Assembly: GCF_000702945.1 (NCBI RefSeq)
Contig: NZ_JNLE01000003.1
Location: 3,519,501-3,583,500, forward strand
DNA length: 64,000 nt
Direction of reading: 5' to 3'
Source: Clostridium sp. KNHs205
GTDB taxonomy: Bacteria > Bacillota > Clostridia > Lachnospirales > Lachnospiraceae
In this document: positions 63,638 to 64,000 of the stretch, in pieces
How positions within the stretch are numbered: position 1 is the first letter of the stretch
Layout of the letters: each line of letters starts with the position of its first letter
The notes under the pieces: generated by a model
The model's database searches: none
What the model saw: the letters and a program-made list of their open reading frames with translations, nothing else
Told to the model about the DNA's origin: nothing
Made by a program: the position numbers and the translations under genes

Positions 63638-64000
63638 ATGTTTGAAGTATTACTGGTGGATGATGAGGCTTTGGTTCGTGACGCCATAAGTACCAACATG
63701 AAATGGGAAGAGCTTGGGTATCATTTGGCTGGAACCTGTAAGAATGGCAAGGAAGCAATGGAATTTCTAGCAATACATAAGGTTGAATTGGTAATAACGG
63801 ATATCTGCATGCCTTTTGTTGACGGACTGGAGCTTGCCAGATATATCTACGAAAAGCATACAGATACCAGGACGATTATATTAAGCGGATATAATGAATT
63901 TGAATATGCAAAGACGGCGGTTAAGTACCAGGTGGTAGAATATGTACTTAAGCCTGTTACGGTAGCTGAGTTAAATGAGATTCTCTTAAGAGTAAAAGAA
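63638..64000 (+). CDS. response regulator receiver (YesN-like), cut by the window edge
   Basis: The first 121 residues of a new gene after GGAGG: MFEVLLVDDEALVRDAISTN, then phospho-Asp in VITDICMPFVDGLEL, the conserved Ser in IILSGYNEFEYA, and Lys in YVLKPVTVAEL. The GYNEFEYA-type sequence is characteristic of YesN-family regulators with AraC output, so the missing part probably holds a helix-turn-helix domain. Confidence 0.88.
   Translation, partial: MFEVLLVDDEALVRDAISTNMKWEELGYHLAGTCKNGKEAMEFLAIHKVELVITDICMPFVDGLELARYIYEKHTDTRTIILSGYNEFEYAKTAVKYQVVEYVLKPVTVAELNEILLRVKE

Noticed and set aside
1-64000. tRNA, rRNA, CRISPR, phage integrase genes
   Set aside because: Looked for tRNA-like cloverleaf/CCA ends, rRNA signatures and recombinase motifs; none was recognised by eye.

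Overview
The window reads as one contiguous piece of an AT-rich Firmicute chromosome. Extracellular lipoproteins for mannan and glucan breakdown, many YesM/YesN-type sensors, a glycyl-radical enzyme with microcompartment proteins and a tryptophan T-box together suggest a plant-polysaccharide-degrading Lachnospiraceae, broadly like Clostridium (Lachnoclostridium) phytofermentans. This placement is inference; no rRNA or tRNA gene was seen. Almost all genes lie on the + strand. The exceptions are an aldo/keto reductase (32967-34064) and a GH5 glucanase (53545-54822).

Layout. 0.1-5.5 kb: DeoR regulator, B12-independent diol/glycerol dehydratase (glycyl radical), its activase, an EutS-type shell protein and an EutP-type GTPase, closed by a terminator. 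This is a reduced microcompartment locus. 5.6-9.4 kb: GNAT acetyltransferase, ZIP metal transporter, AraC regulator, polysaccharide-deacetylase-like protein. 9.4-11.3 kb: an apparently intact group IIC intron sitting directly behind the deacetylase terminator. 11.3-12.5 kb: gene-free spacer with a nested A-rich repeat array. 12.5-30.3 kb: large polysaccharide-uptake operon: GH26 lipoprotein, a 999-aa solute-binding fusion, two pairs of ABC permeases, NHL/TPR membrane protein, Yip1-like membrane protein, DUF5696-like membrane protein, triple-repeat lipoprotein, a second solute-binding lipoprotein and GH130 phosphorylase. The likely logic is extracellular mannanase, uptake, then intracellular phosphorolysis; no ATPase is encoded, so a shared one is probably used.

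30.5-34.3 kb: ArsR/DUF2087 operon with a structured leader, patatin-like protein, aldo/keto reductase with a MITE-like insertion beside its start. 34.5-49.3 kb: a xylose-type three-component sensor (membrane-anchored binding protein, LytS/YesM kinase, YesN regulator) with a XylF-like lipoprotein, followed by a 232-bp near-palindrome, a BceRS-like two-component/ABC module, and the ChvE-MmsA-MmsB sugar transporter. 49.4-55.7 kb: rsgA behind a structured leader, GNAT and phosphotransferase genes, two tandem-repeat spacers, GH5 glucanase, two small proteins. 55.7-63.3 kb: Trp T-box and trpE-G-D-C-F-B-A. The right edge cuts a YesN-type response regulator.

The less ordinary signals are: an RNA hairpin upstream of two unrelated genes whose differences turn A-U into G-U pairs; mutually exclusive pairings in the rsgA leader; a GC-rich perfect hairpin/small ORF in an otherwise AT-rich leader; the 232-bp palindrome; and repeated use of 13-19-bp degenerate tandem repeats in intergenic spacers.
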